The position numbers were made by a program, and so were the translations under genes. From Bacillota bacterium (GTDB lineage: Bacteria; Bacillota; Clostridia; Peptostreptococcales; Anaerovoracaceae): 7,273 nucleotides of DNA. Shown here piece after piece: positions 5,506-7,273 of this stretch. The notes beneath the pieces are model-generated. The model was given only the letters and a program-made list of their open reading frames with translations. It did no database searches and had not been told where the DNA came from. The stretch covers positions 1 through 7,273 of the forward strand of contig JAEEVI010000078.1 of the NCBI GenBank assembly GCA_016287035.1, in the 5' to 3' direction. How positions within the stretch are numbered: position 1 is the first letter of the stretch; each line of letters opens with the position of its first letter.

Positions 5506-6095
5506 GAAAGCTTAAAAAAAGCGCGGTCTGGCTGGCCGTCATCGCCGTCTGCGCGGCGCTGATACTGTGGTCGATGCAGCTGTATCTTACGCAGACCGGC
5601 CTTCACAGGGCCAACGAGCGCGGGCTGCACTACGGCCCGTCGGAGGAGATACTGCTCGCGCGTACGGGCGAGAGGGGTCACGGCATCGTCGTGAGCAAGT
5701 GCGGCGACGAGGGCCTGTCGGTGACAGAGACGATGCGCCGCTTCGGGCTGCTGTATCACCTCGACGACGGCGGTATAACGGGCTATCTGCCCTGCGGGGC
5801 TCCCGCGGCTGTGTTCTACAACAGCAGCTGCGATCTGCTCTTCGGGATCGTCTTCGGAGGAGACGCGGCTTCCGTGCGCCTGTACTACAGCACGGACGGT
5901 TCCGCGCCGGCGGATCCGCCGCTGTTCTACGACGTTGTCCCCGACGGGAACGGCTTCTTCTTTGTCGAGGATGCCGCGCTCGGCCTGGGGCTCGTCCCGG
6001 ATCACGCTCAAGACCGGTATTTTTACTGGTATCCGTACGCCGAAGCGTTCGCTTCCGACGGAACGCTGCTGTTCACGTCGCGCGACGCGCGCTGA
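5502..6095 (+). CDS. Single-pass exported protein of unknown function, PadR operon
   Basis: This 197-aa protein has a basic start (MRKLKKS), a hydrophobic helix (8-28, likely an uncleaved anchor or signal) and an outer domain of about 165 residues. Visible in it are repeated hydrophobic strands: IVVSK (62-66), GLLYHLDDGGITGYLPCG (82-99), AAVFYNSSCDLLFGIVFGG (101-119), VRLYYSTDG (124-132), GFFFVEDAALGLGL (150-163) and DRYFYWYPYAEAF (170-182). Three cysteines lie in the outer domain. I recognise no family; the pattern suggests a beta-rich extracytoplasmic domain. Translation overlaps the previous stop by four bases, and AAAGGAGG lies ten bases upstream of the ATG. It is the last gene before a promoter and terminator region, and it may work with the HAAS protein at the cell surface. 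Confidence 0.75.
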   Translation: MRKLKKSAVWLAVIAVCAALILWSMQLYLTQTGLHRANERGLHYGPSEEILLARTGERGHGIVVSKCGDEGLSVTETMRRFGLLYHLDDGGITGYLPCGAPAAVFYNSSCDLLFGIVFGGDAASVRLYYSTDGSAPADPPLFYDVVPDGNGFFFVEDAALGLGLVPDHAQDRYFYWYPYAEAFASDGTLLFTSRDAR

Positions 6096-6127
6096 GCGGC
6101 CCGCGGCGCGGGAGGCGCCCGCCGGGG

Positions 6128-6156
6128 TTTATTTTGTCATCCGAAAAAGGTATAAT
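6128..6156 (+). promoter_or_regulatory. Promoter of the ThrE-like pair
   Basis: A perfect TATAAT stands at 6151-6156. The -35 position at 17 bases is TTTATT (6128-6133), a poor match, so activation or an alternative element is possible. Transcription would start near 6163. Confidence 0.5.
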
Positions 6157-6165
6157 TAACTGCGT

Positions 6166-6188
6166 CCGCGCGGGCGGGCGCGGTTTTT
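6166..6188 (+). terminator. Intrinsic terminator of the PadR operon, inside the next gene's leader
   Basis: CCGCGC (6166-6171) pairs with GCGCGG (6178-6183) around a six-base loop, followed by TTTTT (6184-6188). It lies 12 bases before the ATG at 6201 and just after the predicted start of the ThrE promoter. A second GC hairpin (6108-6112 with 6118-6122) with a looser T-rich tail at 6128-6137 lies nearer the upstream stop codon. Confidence 0.6.
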
Positions 6189-6200
6189 AACGGAGACGAA

Positions 6201-6968
6201 ATGGGCCTATCTGAACAGGACATAAACATACTTCTCGAGCAGTGCCTCACGATCGGTGAGGCGATGTACCATTCGGGAGCCGAGATAAGCAGGGTCGAGG
6301 AGGCGCTGCGCTATATCGGCGCGGCTTACGGCGCTCATCAGACGAGCGTCTTCGCGACGACCTCCAACATCCTTCTCACGATGGAATTCGAAAACGGCGC
6401 GTTCACGGCGAGCCGCCGCATCGTAAAGCCCGACCACATGAATCTCGACAGGCTCGCGCGCCTCAACGGGCTGTGCCGCAGGGTGACGTCCGGGCCGGTT
6501 CCGGTCGAAGAGCTGCGCCGCCTCGTGCACGAGGCGGAGGACGCCCGCAGACCTTCGTGGAAGGCTCTTGCGGGACAGATACTCGCCGCCGGCTCCTTCG
6601 CCGTATTCTTCGGCGGCGGCGCCGCCGAGCTCATCGCGGCAGCGGCCGGCGCGGCCGCCGTCCACCTGCTGGAAAAGATCCTCAAGCCGGTGTGCAGGGG
6701 GAGGGTCTTCCTCATTTTCCTGCTCGGCTTTTTCGCCGGCGGGCTCGAGGGGCTCGCGTGCAGGGCGCTTCCGGCGCTTCAGTTCCCTGTCATAATGACG
6801 GCGCTCATAATGATACTCGTCCCGGGCGTGGCCGTCACGAATTCGCTCCGGTACACGATAAGCGGGGACACGATCTCGGGCATAGAAAAGCTCGTCGAGA
6901 GCCTGCTCGTCACGTGCGGCATGGCCGCGGGGATCTCGCTGGCGATATTTCTTCTGGGGAGGTTCTGA
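6201..6968 (+). CDS. Threonine/serine exporter family protein, ThrE N-terminal type (YjjP-like)
   Basis: This 255-aa inner-membrane protein matches the first half of ThrE, an exporter of threonine and serine; in two-gene versions (YjjP/YjjB in E. coli) it works with the small subunit encoded next. The soluble N-terminus carries EAMYHSGAEISRVEEAL (20-36), the SVFATTSNILLTM stretch (49-61) and RRIVKPDHMNLDRLARLN (72-89). The membrane part has about five hydrophobic segments (roughly 122-138, 141-156, 168-186, 195-213, 233-252) with the family signature MILVPGVAVTNSLRYTISGD (204-223). Length agrees with the family. GGAG at 6191-6194 supports the ATG. The following gene starts three bases after the stop, so the two form an operon. 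E. coli YjjPB was linked to succinate export, so the substrate here is open. Confidence 0.9.
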   Translation: MGLSEQDINILLEQCLTIGEAMYHSGAEISRVEEALRYIGAAYGAHQTSVFATTSNILLTMEFENGAFTASRRIVKPDHMNLDRLARLNGLCRRVTSGPVPVEELRRLVHEAEDARRPSWKALAGQILAAGSFAVFFGGGAAELIAAAAGAAAVHLLEKILKPVCRGRVFLIFLLGFFAGGLEGLACRALPALQFPVIMTALIMILVPGVAVTNSLRYTISGDTISGIEKLVESLLVTCGMAAGISLAIFLLGRF

Positions 6969-6971
6969 GGC

Positions 6972-7273
6972 ATGCAGCAGGCTTTGCAGATAATAGCGGC
7001 AGCCGGCGGAACGGCCGGGTTCAGCCTCCTTTACAACGTGGACAAAAAGCGCATCTGGCTGCTGTCGTTCGCCGGGGCGCTCAACTGGGCGTTATACCTG
7101 CTGTGCAGCGGTGCCGGCATGGGCATCTTCGCCTCGACGTTCTTCGCGAGCTTTGCCGTGGGCATGCTCGGGGAGCTCTTCGCGAGGCTCCAGAAGGTGC
7201 CGGCGACCATATTCATGATACCTTCGTGCATACCGCTGATCCCCGGCGCGTGCCTCTACCGCACGATAATGTC
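6972..7273 (+). CDS. Threonine/serine exporter ThrE_2-type subunit (YjjB-like), 3' end cut by window
   Basis: The first 100 codons of a small membrane protein are visible and the reading frame stays open to the window edge. Hydrophobic segments lie at about 6-21, 28-47, 50-68 and 78-96. KVPATIFMIPSCIPLIPGAC (75-94) matches the signature of the ThrE_2/YjjB family (usually about 150 residues), which supplies the C-terminal half of the exporter. The early part (FSLLYNVDKKRIWL, 17-30) is also typical. The ATG at 6972 follows GGGGAGG about nine bases upstream, inside the previous gene's end. The split arrangement and tight spacing imply a heteromeric exporter with the preceding protein. Confidence 0.9.
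   Translation, partial: MQQALQIIAAAGGTAGFSLLYNVDKKRIWLLSFAGALNWALYLLCSGAGMGIFASTFFASFAVGMLGELFARLQKVPATIFMIPSCIPLIPGACLYRTIM

Noticed and set aside
7031..7231. 66-codon minus-strand frame near the right end
   Set aside because: Antisense shadow of the truncated ThrE_2-type gene, which carries the family signature on the plus strand.
1..7273. CRISPR array, insertion sequence, prophage or defence genes
   Set aside because: No regularly spaced repeats, transposase, integrase, nuclease or other defence-like proteins are visible.

Overview
The window looks like chromosomal DNA of a GC-rich anaerobic bacterium. Composition is roughly 60% G+C by eye, with frequent ATA and AGG codons and strong GGAGG-type ribosome binding sites. 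A TRAP carrier beside an HpaI-type aldolase, a PadR/HAAS operon, a small XRE regulator with a membrane partner, and a two-gene ThrE exporter fit a Clostridia-like Bacillota. Synergistota is a possible alternative. This assignment is inference; there is no marker gene in the window.

Left part (1-1950): the 3' four-fifths of a TRAP transporter large membrane subunit, then 21 bases later an HpcH/HpaI-family aldolase. The pair looks like the end of an operon for uptake and retro-aldol cleavage of an organic or sugar acid. It ends at a strong GC hairpin. Facing it is a minus-strand flavin reductase-like FMN protein whose stop codon sits in a 28-bp tandem duplication. Divergent from that gene is a second split-barrel flavin protein (pyridoxamine-phosphate-oxidase superfamily), with overlapping back-to-back promoters between them.

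Middle (3125-3541): a 417-base gap with no convincing gene, partly poorer in G+C than its surroundings. It holds a clear bidirectional intrinsic terminator, several weaker hairpins, and a 12-bp inverted repeat plus a 10-bp direct repeat bounding about 240 bp.

Regulatory hub (3542-6095): a minus-strand operon of a 74-aa XRE repressor and a four-helix membrane protein lies back to back with a plus-strand operon of a PadR repressor, a HAAS-domain membrane protein and a single-pass exported protein of unknown function. The 261-bp divergent region carries a perfect 22-bp palindrome, a near copy of it over the XRE -35 box, and a matching half-site over the PadR -35 box. This suggests that one regulator, most likely XRE, controls both operons.

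Right part (6096-7273): a promoter with a perfect TATAAT, an intrinsic terminator lying between that promoter and the next start codon, then the two-subunit threonine/serine exporter-like pair (ThrE N-terminal-type protein, then the ThrE_2/YjjB-type protein, cut by the window end).

Nothing here is an obviously new defence or mobile system. The most interesting material is the divergent operator region, the PadR operon's two unrecognised extracytoplasmic domains, and the repeat-bounded non-coding island.
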